A stretch of 64,000 nt of DNA, from NCBI GenBank assembly GCA_031082425.1, contig JAVHLB010000003.1, forward strand, positions 124,001 through 188,000, read 5' to 3'. The translations under genes were made by a program, and so were the position numbers. The notes below the pieces were generated by a model. That model saw only the letters and a list, made by a program, of their open reading frames with translations, was not told where the DNA came from and searched no databases. The DNA is from Candidatus Edwardsbacteria bacterium. Lineage in GTDB: Bacteria > Edwardsbacteria > AC1 > EtOH8. Below, one piece after another: positions 26,946-36,022 of this stretch; position 1 is the stretch's first letter, and each line of letters begins with the position of its first letter.

Positions 26946-28560
26946 TATATCTGGCCATCAGCCGATAGACCTGCTGGCGGGTGATCCCCAGCTGCCTGGC
27001 GGCGGCAGTGATGTCTCCCTGGTTGGCGGCCAGGGCCTGCGACAGCAATTGCCTCTCCAGATCCTGCTTGATGTTCTTGAGCCGGCCCAGGGCGGCCCTG
27101 GGGGGCTCCTGCTTAAGTTCCAGGTGCTGGGCGGTTATCTGTTTCTCGTCGCACATGATCACCGCCCGCTCGATCCGGTGCTCCAGCTCCCGCACATTGC
27201 CGGGCCAGGGATGCTCCATCAGGGCCTGCTTGGCCTGGCTCTCGAAACCGGTGATGCCCTTCCTGTATTTGGCCGCAAACCGCTCCAAAAAGACGCTGGC
27301 CAGCAGCAGAATGTCGCTCTGCCGCTCCCGGAGGGCCGGCATGTTGATGGTGACCACGTTCAGCCGGTAGTACAGGTCCTGCCGGAATCTCTGGGCTTTG
27401 ACTTCGCCCTCCAGGTTGCGGTTGGTGGCGGCTATCACCCTGACATCCACCTTGATGGGGTCGCGCCCCCCGATATGCTCGATGATGCCCTCCTGCAGCA
27501 CCCGCAGCAGTTTGGCCTGCAATAGCAGGGGGAGGTCGCCGACCTCGTCCAAAAAGATCGTCCCGCCGTTGGCCATTTCGAATTTGCCCGGCTTTTTGGC
27601 ATAGGCCCCGGTGAAGGCCCCTTTTTCGTATCCGAACAGTTCCGATTCCAGCAGGTTCTCCGGAATGGCCCCGCAGTCGATGACCACGAAAGGCCTGTCC
27701 TGTCGGGACGAAAGCTGATGAAGGGCCTTGGCCGCCAGGCCCTTTCCGGTGCCGGATTCCCCCAACAGCAGGATGCTGGCATCCGAGCCCGAGACCCGGC
27801 GGATCATTGTGAACACCTGTTCCATGGCCTGCCCCTGGCCCAGCAGCTCTCCTTTTTCCTCCAATAATTTCTGCAGGGATAAATTCTCCCGCTCCAGCTG
27901 CGTCCGCTTTTCCTCCTCCAAGCGGCGGATATCATCGACCAGCCGGGCGTTCTCGATGGAGATGGCCGCCTGGCCAGCCAGGGCGGAAAAAAGGTCCAGG
28001 TCCTGGGCGGAGAAACTTTCGTGAAGCTGCTGGCTGTCCACGTAGATCACCCCCAGCAGCTTGCGGCTGTCGGTCTGTCCCGAAAAAAGAGGCACGCACA
28101 TGCAGGAGCGCAGCTTGAGGTCGGCGATGGAGGCCGATTGGCTGTAGGCGGCGTCCTGGCAGGCATCCTTCACCCAGAGCGGTTGACCGCTGTCTATCAC
28201 CTGCTGGGTCAGGGTATGGCTGATCTGGTAGTCCTCGCCCGCCCATTCCTGGTTTTGGGGATTGCGGATCACCCGGAACTTCAGAACATCCTCTTCGTAG
28301 AGCATCAAAAATCCGCGTTCGGCCCGGGTCAGGGAAAGCACCGAATCCATGATCACATTCAGCAGCTGGTCCAGGTTCAACACCCGGCTCAGCCGGCGGG
28401 ATACCTCCAGCAGCAGGTCCAGCCGTTCCCGGCCCTGGTCCGGGGAAAGGAACGAAACCGTGCTCCTTCGCTCCTCCAGCGCCTGGGCGATGGAGGCCAG
28501 CTCCAGCTCCGCTTCGGCTATCAGGTTCTCGGCATTCTGCATCCTCTGGCTAACCGGCAT
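26935..28560 (-). CDS. sigma-54-dependent transcriptional activator with GAF domain
   Basis: A 541-residue enhancer-binding protein. A GAF sensor domain (about 45-205) is followed by a short coiled coil, the AAA+ sigma-54 domain (about 235-455; Walker A GESGTGKG, the sigma-54-contact loop GAFTGA, Walker B FLDEV) and a C-terminal Fis-type helix-turn-helix (about 500-541, ITAAARQLGITRQQVYRLM). It lacks a receiver domain, so input comes through GAF ligand binding or partner contact. Its start overlaps the end of the kinase gene by 11 nt, implying translational coupling and a shared pathway. Confidence 0.95.
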   Translation of the reverse strand: MPVSQRMQNAENLIAEAELELASIAQALEERRSTVSFLSPDQGRERLDLLLEVSRRLSRVLNLDQLLNVIMDSVLSLTRAERGFLMLYEEDVLKFRVIRNPQNQEWAGEDYQISHTLTQQVIDSGQPLWVKDACQDAAYSQSASIADLKLRSCMCVPLFSGQTDSRKLLGVIYVDSQQLHESFSAQDLDLFSALAGQAAISIENARLVDDIRRLEEEKRTQLERENLSLQKLLEEKGELLGQGQAMEQVFTMIRRVSGSDASILLLGESGTGKGLAAKALHQLSSRQDRPFVVIDCGAIPENLLESELFGYEKGAFTGAYAKKPGKFEMANGGTIFLDEVGDLPLLLQAKLLRVLQEGIIEHIGGRDPIKVDVRVIAATNRNLEGEVKAQRFRQDLYYRLNVVTINMPALRERQSDILLLASVFLERFAAKYRKGITGFESQAKQALMEHPWPGNVRELEHRIERAVIMCDEKQITAQHLELKQEPPRAALGRLKNIKQDLERQLLSQALAANQGDITAAARQLGITRQQVYRLMARYKIK

Positions 28561-31500
28561 GGTTCAGCACCTCCTGGCTCAATGATTTAATATCCCGGAA
28601 CAGCTGTCGCCTCCGGGGGGCCAAGATATACGAAGTTTTCAGCTCCGGCTGGCTGATATTGGCCAGAGACTGTTTGAACAGGAGCAGGGCCTTCTGGCAG
28701 CACTCCAGGGCCGCCGGGTATTTTTTGTTCTTTAAATGGCGGCGGGCCATGGCCGAGTACACCGGCCAGGTGGTTTCGCTGATCTTGACCTGGTTTGCTA
28801 TCTCCAGCGACCACTCCATGAAACGATAGCCGTCCAGTCCCTTCTCCTCCAGCAGTTCGCCCTTCAGCAGCAGGACCTCCGAGACCAGCTGCTGTTCCTC
28901 GACCCGCTGGGCCAGGCTCAGCGACCTGTCGGCCAGGGCGGAGGACTCCTCCAACTGACCCAGCTCGCGGTGCAGGTCGGCCAGGTTCTTCAGGATGTAA
29001 GCCTCGCCGGCCTTGATATCCAGTCCCGAGAAGATCTCCCGGGCGCTGGTGAGATCTTCCCGGGCTTTATCCCACTGCTGCCGCATCTGGCTGATGCGCC
29101 CCGATATGTTCAGCCCCCTCCCCAGCTCCAGCCGGCCGCCCAGCTCGCTGGCCATGGCCAGCGATTTCTGGCAGAACAGGCTGGAGTCCTCAAGGCTACC
29201 CAGGGCCAGGTAGAGCTCGGCCTTTCGGATATAGGCATCCAGCAGCAGGTTCTTGGCCCCGATATTGGCCGCCAGCTGGATGGCCCGGTTATAGCTCCAG
29301 AGGGCCTGGTCCCATTCGCCCTTGGCCTTATGGATCAGGCCTATGTCCACCAACGAGGCGGCGGTCTCCAGCCCCAGCCCGATCCGCTCCATGGTCTGCA
29401 GGCATTTGCCGTGGTACTCCAAGGCCCTTTCCCAGTCGTAGAGGTGCCGGTATATCAGGGCCAGGTTGTTGTAGGAACGGGCCAGGCCGCTGATATCGCC
29501 GATCTTCTCCCGCAGAGAGAAACTTTTCTTATGGCACTCGGCCGCCTTGTCCCATTCGTACATCCGGTAATATACCGCGCCGAGGTTGTTGTAGCTGGTG
29601 GCTATGCCGTAGAGACTGCCCTCGCGTTCTTTTATCTCCAGGCTTCTGCGGTGGACCGACAGGGCCTGGCTCCATTCGGCCAGATGCCAATAGGCCTGTC
29701 CCAGGGTGTTGTACAGTTCGGCCTCCACCGTGGGCCGGCTGTTAAGGGGCAGTTGTTTCAAGGCCGCCTGGCAGGTTTTTTCGGCATTGCGGTATTCGCC
29801 CCGGCCGATGCTGGTAATGGCCAGCGCTCCCATCAAACGGGCTGCCGACAGGGCATCTCCCTGGGAGAATGATAATCCCTTCTGCAGGGATTCCACCGAA
29901 CGGTCGTAATCCCCCAGGCGTTCCTGGCAACGCCCTATCTTGTAGCATATCTCCGGGGAGGAGCCCTGCAGTTGACATATCTCCAGGGCCTGCTCCAGCG
30001 CTTTCTGGTATTCACCGGATACGTAATACAGTTTCTGCACCTTTTCCAGCACCGGGATATTCCGGGGGGACGGCACCAGCACTAGGGCCCTCCGGTAATG
30101 CTCAATGGCCTGCCGTTTGGAGAACTCGGACAGCTCGTCGCCTGCTCGCAGATGGCATTCCGCAGCCTTGGCCGGCTCCCCGGCAGCCTCCCAATGGCTG
30201 GACAGCAGTACCGTATCCTGCAGCGAACGGCTTCTCTGTTGTTCCATGACCAGGGCCGCCCTGCGATGCAGTGCGGAAGATAGCTCCCGGCTGATGGTAA
30301 GGCCTATCTCGGGGACGATCTTAAAATGATGCAGGCCGTAGGCCGGCTCCCCCTTTTCATCCTGCAGCCAGGCCAGCAGACTTTGGCCTTTAAGGTGCAG
30401 AAGGTCCCGGCTAAGCTGAACGTCCTCCATCTCGGTAAGGCTCCGGATCTCCGGAAAGATGGCCGGCCGCTCCATTATGGCCAGGGATTGCATTATCAGC
30501 AGCTGGCCCGGCGGCAGTTTTCCCAGCTTGGCCCTGAAGGATAGGGTCAGGCTGCCGGGGAGATCCAGTCGTTCCGGGGTCAGGGTGGTTATCTGCCAGC
30601 GCCCGTGACGCCGGACGATAAAACCGGCATCGATCAGATAGTACAGGGTCTCCTCTATCAGCAGAGGGTTGCCATCGGTCTCGCCGTAAATTTTAACCAG
30701 CAATGGCTCCAGGTTCTCCAGACTGGGGAAGACGGTCCGGATCAACTCCGAGACCTCGTTGCGGCTTAGTCGCTTAAGAAAGACCTGTTCCGCCAGATTA
30801 TCGGATGCCAGGCTTTCGATGGTGGCTCTCAGAAAATGACCGGATTCGATCTCGTCGCTTCTAAAACTGCCCACCACCAGGACCGGGGCCCGCCCGATAT
30901 TGCGCACCAGATGACAAAGAGCTTCCAGGCTTTCGCGGTCTATCCATTGAATGCTCTCTAATATGATCGCCGTGGCCCGGGAAGGGGAGGCCTCCAGCGT
31001 TTTAATGATGAAATTGGTCATGGCGTCCAAAAGGCGAAGACGCTGTTCCTGGGCGGGCAGAACTGGCGGCGGCGGGAGGTTATTTACTTCAGGCAGATCG
31101 CTCAATCCGGGAATGATCTCCGCCAGCTGGGGTCCGAATTCGGCCAGTGCCTGGGGGCAAAAATTCCGGGCCAGGGATTGCACCTGATCGAGCAACTGAA
31201 CCATCAGGCCGAAGGCGGCGGCATCCGGCTGATAACAACGGGCCCACAGCACCTGGCACTCCAACAGCTGGGAGTGCAGGGAGAATTCGGTCAACAGCTT
31301 GGTGCGGCCAATGCCGGTCTCCCCGGAAATGAAGATGCTGTGACCCTGCCCGGCAATGGCATTCTGGACCGCCTGGCGGAGCTGATTCATCTCCCTGTCC
31401 CGCCCCGCCATCCGGCAGTTCAAAATGAAAGGGGGCCGGGATACTGGGGAGGGTTCAGCTCGCTCCAGTTTAATGATGCCGGCCAGCTCCGAAGCCACCT

Positions 31501-32263
31501 CGTCGGCCAGAGCCGGTCTGGCATTGGGATCCTTGCTCAACAGCCTTAAGATCAAGAGCGATAAACGCTCCGGAAGTGATTGATCAATGAAATTGGGTGG
31601 CTGGGGTTGATGATAGAGATGTTTTTTGACCAATTCCTTGATGGTCGGCGCTTGGAAGGGAAGACTCCCGGTAAAGATCTGGTACATCAGCACTCCCAGC
31701 GAATACAGGTCCGCCCTTCCGTCAGGAGCCTGGCCGGAGATTATCTCCGGGGAGATATATGAGGGAGTGCCGGATATTTTTAGAGGAGACACTTTCACGG
31801 TGCTCTGGGCCAGCCCAAAATCAAGCAGCTTCACGGTTCCCGATTCATCCAGCAGCAGGTTGGACGGCTTGAGGTCAAGGTGTATGACATCCCGGGAATG
31901 GATATATTCCAGGGCCTGGCACAGGCCGATCAGTTTCTGGCATTTCCCCCTAAGGTCCAATCCGCGGCAGCTTTCCAGGATATCGGGCCCCGGCAGAAAC
32001 TCCATCGCGAAAAAACACCCGTCCTTGTAATGCTCATACCCTATGGCCCGGGCCAGATTGGGGTGGGATAGATCGGACAAACAACGAAATTCCTGGCACA
32101 GCTGGTTGATGTTGATGGAATCCCCGGAGAATAATTTTAAGGCCAGGGTTGCTCCCGTAGCCAGGTCTGTGGCCTTATATACCTGGCTGTTGGCTCCCTG
32201 GCCCAAAAATTCCAAGATCTGATACTTGGTACCGATCTTTGTGTTCTTTGATAATTTAGTCAT
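28550..32263 (-). CDS. Ser/Thr protein kinase with AAA-type NTPase and TPR repeats
   Basis: A 1237-residue soluble protein. The kinase domain (about 12-275) has the glycine loop GQGANSQV, catalytic loop HLDLKPSN and LLDFGLA, so it looks active. A large NTPase-like domain follows (about 300-600), but its P-loop reads GETGIGRT, with Arg replacing the invariant Lys, and the Walker B region reads IILESIQW, so ATP hydrolysis is doubtful. The remainder (about 680-1200) is TPR repeats. The ATG at 32263 is favoured over the TTG at 32272. Downstream, the sigma-54 activator overlaps by 11 nt and is the likely partner or substrate. Confidence 0.9.
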   Translation of the reverse strand: MTKLSKNTKIGTKYQILEFLGQGANSQVYKATDLATGATLALKLFSGDSININQLCQEFRCLSDLSHPNLARAIGYEHYKDGCFFAMEFLPGPDILESCRGLDLRGKCQKLIGLCQALEYIHSRDVIHLDLKPSNLLLDESGTVKLLDFGLAQSTVKVSPLKISGTPSYISPEIISGQAPDGRADLYSLGVLMYQIFTGSLPFQAPTIKELVKKHLYHQPQPPNFIDQSLPERLSLLILRLLSKDPNARPALADEVASELAGIIKLERAEPSPVSRPPFILNCRMAGRDREMNQLRQAVQNAIAGQGHSIFISGETGIGRTKLLTEFSLHSQLLECQVLWARCYQPDAAAFGLMVQLLDQVQSLARNFCPQALAEFGPQLAEIIPGLSDLPEVNNLPPPPVLPAQEQRLRLLDAMTNFIIKTLEASPSRATAIILESIQWIDRESLEALCHLVRNIGRAPVLVVGSFRSDEIESGHFLRATIESLASDNLAEQVFLKRLSRNEVSELIRTVFPSLENLEPLLVKIYGETDGNPLLIEETLYYLIDAGFIVRRHGRWQITTLTPERLDLPGSLTLSFRAKLGKLPPGQLLIMQSLAIMERPAIFPEIRSLTEMEDVQLSRDLLHLKGQSLLAWLQDEKGEPAYGLHHFKIVPEIGLTISRELSSALHRRAALVMEQQRSRSLQDTVLLSSHWEAAGEPAKAAECHLRAGDELSEFSKRQAIEHYRRALVLVPSPRNIPVLEKVQKLYYVSGEYQKALEQALEICQLQGSSPEICYKIGRCQERLGDYDRSVESLQKGLSFSQGDALSAARLMGALAITSIGRGEYRNAEKTCQAALKQLPLNSRPTVEAELYNTLGQAYWHLAEWSQALSVHRRSLEIKEREGSLYGIATSYNNLGAVYYRMYEWDKAAECHKKSFSLREKIGDISGLARSYNNLALIYRHLYDWERALEYHGKCLQTMERIGLGLETAASLVDIGLIHKAKGEWDQALWSYNRAIQLAANIGAKNLLLDAYIRKAELYLALGSLEDSSLFCQKSLAMASELGGRLELGRGLNISGRISQMRQQWDKAREDLTSAREIFSGLDIKAGEAYILKNLADLHRELGQLEESSALADRSLSLAQRVEEQQLVSEVLLLKGELLEEKGLDGYRFMEWSLEIANQVKISETTWPVYSAMARRHLKNKKYPAALECCQKALLLFKQSLANISQPELKTSYILAPRRRQLFRDIKSLSQEVLNHAG

Positions 32264-32741
32264 ATGTAACAAAGTGATACATGGTTAAAATTAGTTTAGC
32301 ACAGACTTTCTTGAAATTCAAGAAAATTCTATATTATTTATTTTGATCTCTTTGATTTAAGCAAAATATTTAAACAGGCAACTATAAATGGATTTATTTT
32401 TTTCAATAAACATCAATATTAAATCCTAAAATATAAAACAACGATCAGGTTATAAAATGTAACATAATGACACAAGATGGCTCTATTTAAACTTGTTGTT
32501 GGGCAATCTATTATAATAATATTTTATCTATTTGGCTTAAAAGGTAGGTTTAAATTTAATAATTATGTCTCTATATGATACAAAACAAAGGAAGCACTTA
32601 TTATTTATTTATTGTTTGATATTAGATAATAATTTGCAAGGTAATGTGTTAGATAATATTTTATTGTTATGATATTGGTATGGTATGGTATATGCAGTGA
32701 TATTAGAGTATGGTAAATATTAATTTTTATAAGGTGGTAAA
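32264..32741. promoter_or_regulatory. AT-rich divergent intergenic region with repeated 17-bp palindromic sites
   Basis: A 480-bp gap between the minus-strand kinase gene and the plus-strand protease gene, far more A/T-rich than its surroundings. Three 17-bp sites share the form TGT-N4-N3-TGAYACA: 32265-32281 (TGTAACA-aag-TGATACA), 32458-32474 (TGTAACA-taa-TGACACA) and 32566-32582 (TGTCTCT-ata-TGATACA). Direct repeats of tatggta occur near 32676-32693. No clean promoter could be assigned to either gene. A ribosome site (aaggtgg) lies 6 nt before the protease ATG. Confidence 0.45.
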
Positions 32742-35700
32742 ATGAAAAAGATCGGTTTATTCGCGGTATCTGCCATCATTCTCTTGGCAGGCCTAGCCTC
32801 GGCCCAGACCACTATCTTCTCCGACAACATGACCAACCTGTCTGCCTGGACCTTGTCGCCGACCACGGGGGGCTGGACCACCACCAGCACCAAATATAAC
32901 AGCGCCTCCTACAGCGCCATGTGCGACAATGTCAGCCCTTACGGGGCCAACCAGAACAATTATATGACCAAAACGGTCAGCCTGTCGGGATATACCAACG
33001 TCACCCTGAAATTCTACATCTGGCAGTACAGCGAGAGCGGGTACGATTATATCCGGGTGCAGTACCTGGTGGGCAGCACCTGGACCACCGCCTGGCAGAG
33101 GGCCGGCAGCTATCAGGCTTGGGCCCAGCAGTCGGTCAGCATTCCCAACACCGCCACCCAGGTCCGCTTCTATTTCAACTCCGACGGCAGCGTCCAGAAC
33201 ACCGGGGTGTACATCGATGACGTGGTCCTTGCCGGGACCGCGACCACCGTCACCCAGAACGATGCCGGCTCCGGTACCGATGCCGGCAACGACTTCGCCA
33301 CCGCGCTGACCCTGGCTCCGGGCACCTATACCTGCTACCTGGACGCCACCGACCGGAACGATTACTTCAAATTTAACGTTACCTCCGGCCAGGTCATCAA
33401 GGTAAAGACCGTGCCTCCCAGCACCGCCGATTATGACCTGTATCTGTACAATCCCTCGCAGGCCCAGAAGGGGTCCAGCACCGCCGGCACCGGTGCGGCA
33501 GATTCGGTGGTCTTTACTGCTGACGCCACCGGATATTGGTACGCCAAGGCCTATGAATACAGCGGTTCCGGCAACTACACACTGATCATAACCGTCTCGG
33601 GCGGAACCACCCCCACCCCCGCCCTGGCCGTCAGCATGAGCTCCTGGTCCCCGGCCGCCGCCGGCGGGACCTCCGGCACGGTCAGCGTCACCAATTCCGC
33701 CACAGCTGACGTCATCTCCTATACCGTGTCCGATAATGCCACCTGGCTCACCACCTCGGCCGCCAGCGGCAGCACCCCGGGCTCGTTCACCATGACCGCC
33801 GAGGCCAACACCGGCCTGGCCCGTTCGGCCACCGTCACCGTCACCGCCACCGCGCCCTCGGGCACCACCGGCTCTCCCAAGACCATCACCGTCAACCAGG
33901 CGGCAGCCAGCACCGGCGGGGCCGAATGGACCGTCATGATCTACCTGAACGCCGACAACAACCTGGAGCCGGACGGGATCAACGATTTTCTGGAGATGGC
34001 CGCCGCCTCATACAGTTCGGGCAAGATCAACGTCATCGTCCAGATGGACCGCTCATCCAGCTATGAAACTACCTATGAGAACTGGACCGGCTGCAAGCGT
34101 TTCAAGATCGCCAGCGGGATGACCCCCACTGCGGCCTACCAGATATCGGACCTGGGCGAGGTGGACATGGGCAACCCCGCCACTTTGGTCAGCTTCGCCA
34201 CCTGGGCCATTCAGAACTACCCGGCCAACCGCTATTCCCTGGTCATGTGGGATCACGGCGACGGCTGGTACAAAAAGGACGGCGAGGACGAGGTCCTCAA
34301 GGGCTTCTCCAACGACGACTCCCACGGCTCGGTGATCGGCATCGCCAACGGGGAATTCGCCGGGGCCATGGCCCAGATCAAGACCGCCCTGGGCCGGAAC
34401 CTGGACCACATCGGCTGGGATGCCTGCCTGATGGGCATGTGGGAGGTGCTGGATATATCGCGCAATTACGCCAACGTGGCCAACGTTTCCGAGGAGACCG
34501 AGGGGGCCGCCGGCTGGTATTACACCACCTGGCTGAACACCCTGAACACCACTCCCACCACCAGCGCCATCGACCTGGGCAAGGCCATCATCAACGGGAC
34601 CACCAGCCAGTCGACCCTGTCGGTGGTGGACCTGACCCTGGTCTCCGACCTGAACACCAAGGTCAACACCCTGGCCACCGAACTGATGGCGGCCCGGGGG
34701 GCCGGTCTGGGCGCCAGCATCAGCACGGCGCTGACCAACAGTCTCAAGTTCTCCACCAGCTATTTTTCATATCACATAGATCTGTCGGACTTCGCCGCCA
34801 AGGTCAAGGCCGCCATCACCACCCGGCCCACCCTGACCACCGCCTGCGACAACGTCATCGGCTCGGTGGCCTCGGCGGTCAAGCTGTACAAGAATTCGTC
34901 CACCTACGCCAATGCCCGGGGCATCGCGGTCTACCACTGCAAGATCGACGGCTCCAACTACGACACCGCCTACAATAGCCTGCCCATCGCCTCCAGCACC
35001 GTGTGGGATGAGTATATCAAGGGCGGCTCCAGCGGCGGTAGCACCGCAAATTACACCAAGAGCACCGCCACCTACGGCTGGGATGCCTCGGCCACCACCG
35101 CCACCGGCCTGACCGGGGACGACCAGAGCGTCAGCAAGTCCATCGGCTTTGCCTTCAACTTTTACGGCACCAGCTATACCACCGTCAACATCTGTTCCAA
35201 CGGGTTCCTCAACTTCGGCACCAGCTCCACCGCCTACAGCCCGGCCGCCATTCCCAACACCGCGGCCCCCAACGCCCTGATCGCCGGCCTGTGGAGGGAC
35301 CTGAACGTATCGGGCGGCGGCACCATCACCTACTACTCGTCGGCCACCAAATTCGTGGTGTCCTTCAACGCCGTCAAGAACTACTCCAACACCAGCCTGC
35401 AAACCTTCCAGGTGATCCTGACCCCCGACGGCAAGATCAAGATCCAGTGGGGCGGCATCACCACCGAGACCTACGCCTCGGGGGTGGAGAACCAGGCCGG
35501 CACCCTGGGCGTGGCGGCCACCGCTGCGGCCAATTCGGCGGCGCTGTTCACCCCGCCGTCAGCCTGGAGCTCAGCTATCGACGATCCGCAGGTCAGGCTC
35601 AATACCCAGGCGATGCCGCTGTCCAACCAGCTGTTCCAGAACGCCCCCAACCCGGTCAGATATAAAACCCTGATCGCCTTCCAACTGGAGAAGCCGGGCG

Positions 35701-35897
35701 ATGTTTCCCTGAAGATCTACAACCTCAACGGACAGCTGGTCAGAACCCTGGCCTTGGGACAGCATAATTCCGGATATCATCAGGTCATGTGGGACGCCAA
35801 GGATGATGCCGGGAGGAAGGTGGCTGACGGAGTGTATATCTACAAGCTGGCTTCCGGGGAGTTCAGCCACGCCAAAAAAATGGTGCTGGTCAAATAA
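32742..35897 (+). CDS. secreted clostripain-family (C11) cysteine protease with multidomain adhesive regions and C-terminal sorting domain
   Basis: A 1051-residue secreted protein. Signal peptide (about 1-21), a jelly-roll domain (about 23-165), a pre-peptidase C-terminal (PPC)-like domain (about 170-285), a BACON-like Ig domain (about 290-385), the C11 peptidase (about 390-765), a beta-sandwich domain (about 770-945) and a C-terminal sorting domain (about 955-1051: NAPNPVRYKT... GVYIYKL... KKMVLVK). The catalytic His lies in MWDHGDGW and the Cys in DACLMG. Such sorting domains direct export by type IX-like secretion in the FCB group. Role is probably extracellular protein degradation. Confidence 0.9.
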   Translation: MKKIGLFAVSAIILLAGLASAQTTIFSDNMTNLSAWTLSPTTGGWTTTSTKYNSASYSAMCDNVSPYGANQNNYMTKTVSLSGYTNVTLKFYIWQYSESGYDYIRVQYLVGSTWTTAWQRAGSYQAWAQQSVSIPNTATQVRFYFNSDGSVQNTGVYIDDVVLAGTATTVTQNDAGSGTDAGNDFATALTLAPGTYTCYLDATDRNDYFKFNVTSGQVIKVKTVPPSTADYDLYLYNPSQAQKGSSTAGTGAADSVVFTADATGYWYAKAYEYSGSGNYTLIITVSGGTTPTPALAVSMSSWSPAAAGGTSGTVSVTNSATADVISYTVSDNATWLTTSAASGSTPGSFTMTAEANTGLARSATVTVTATAPSGTTGSPKTITVNQAAASTGGAEWTVMIYLNADNNLEPDGINDFLEMAAASYSSGKINVIVQMDRSSSYETTYENWTGCKRFKIASGMTPTAAYQISDLGEVDMGNPATLVSFATWAIQNYPANRYSLVMWDHGDGWYKKDGEDEVLKGFSNDDSHGSVIGIANGEFAGAMAQIKTALGRNLDHIGWDACLMGMWEVLDISRNYANVANVSEETEGAAGWYYTTWLNTLNTTPTTSAIDLGKAIINGTTSQSTLSVVDLTLVSDLNTKVNTLATELMAARGAGLGASISTALTNSLKFSTSYFSYHIDLSDFAAKVKAAITTRPTLTTACDNVIGSVASAVKLYKNSSTYANARGIAVYHCKIDGSNYDTAYNSLPIASSTVWDEYIKGGSSGGSTANYTKSTATYGWDASATTATGLTGDDQSVSKSIGFAFNFYGTSYTTVNICSNGFLNFGTSSTAYSPAAIPNTAAPNALIAGLWRDLNVSGGGTITYYSSATKFVVSFNAVKNYSNTSLQTFQVILTPDGKIKIQWGGITTETYASGVENQAGTLGVAATAAANSAALFTPPSAWSSAIDDPQVRLNTQAMPLSNQLFQNAPNPVRYKTLIAFQLEKPGDVSLKIYNLNGQLVRTLALGQHNSGYHQVMWDAKDDAGRKVADGVYIYKLASGEFSHAKKMVLVK

Positions 35898-35921
35898 AAT
35901 AACCTCCTGAAGTTAAGAACC

Positions 35922-35948
35922 AAAGGGCCGTTAGTTGCGGCCCTTTTT
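35922..35948 (+). terminator. rho-independent terminator
   Basis: aaagggccg/cggcccttt stem with loop ttagttg, followed by T residues; it ends the protease gene. Confidence 0.85.
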
Positions 35949-36010
35949 AATTTCCCCAAGTTCGATCCGGAAATTTTCAACTTTCGCTTTATTAAAATTA
36001 ATTTCTATGC

Positions 36011-36016
36011 TATAAT
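36011..36016 (+). promoter_or_regulatory. -10 element giving a probable leaderless mRNA
   Basis: A perfect TATAAT ends 6 nt before the glycosyltransferase ATG (36023), so transcription should begin at or next to the start codon. No ribosome site is present. The -35 region is poor. Confidence 0.5.
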
Positions 36017-36022
36017 TTCCTT

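Noticed and set aside
28736..29872. 378-codon plus-strand ORF opposite the kinase-TPR gene
   Set aside because: It is a mirror frame of the TPR repeats, rich in Gln/Gly/Leu and without motifs.
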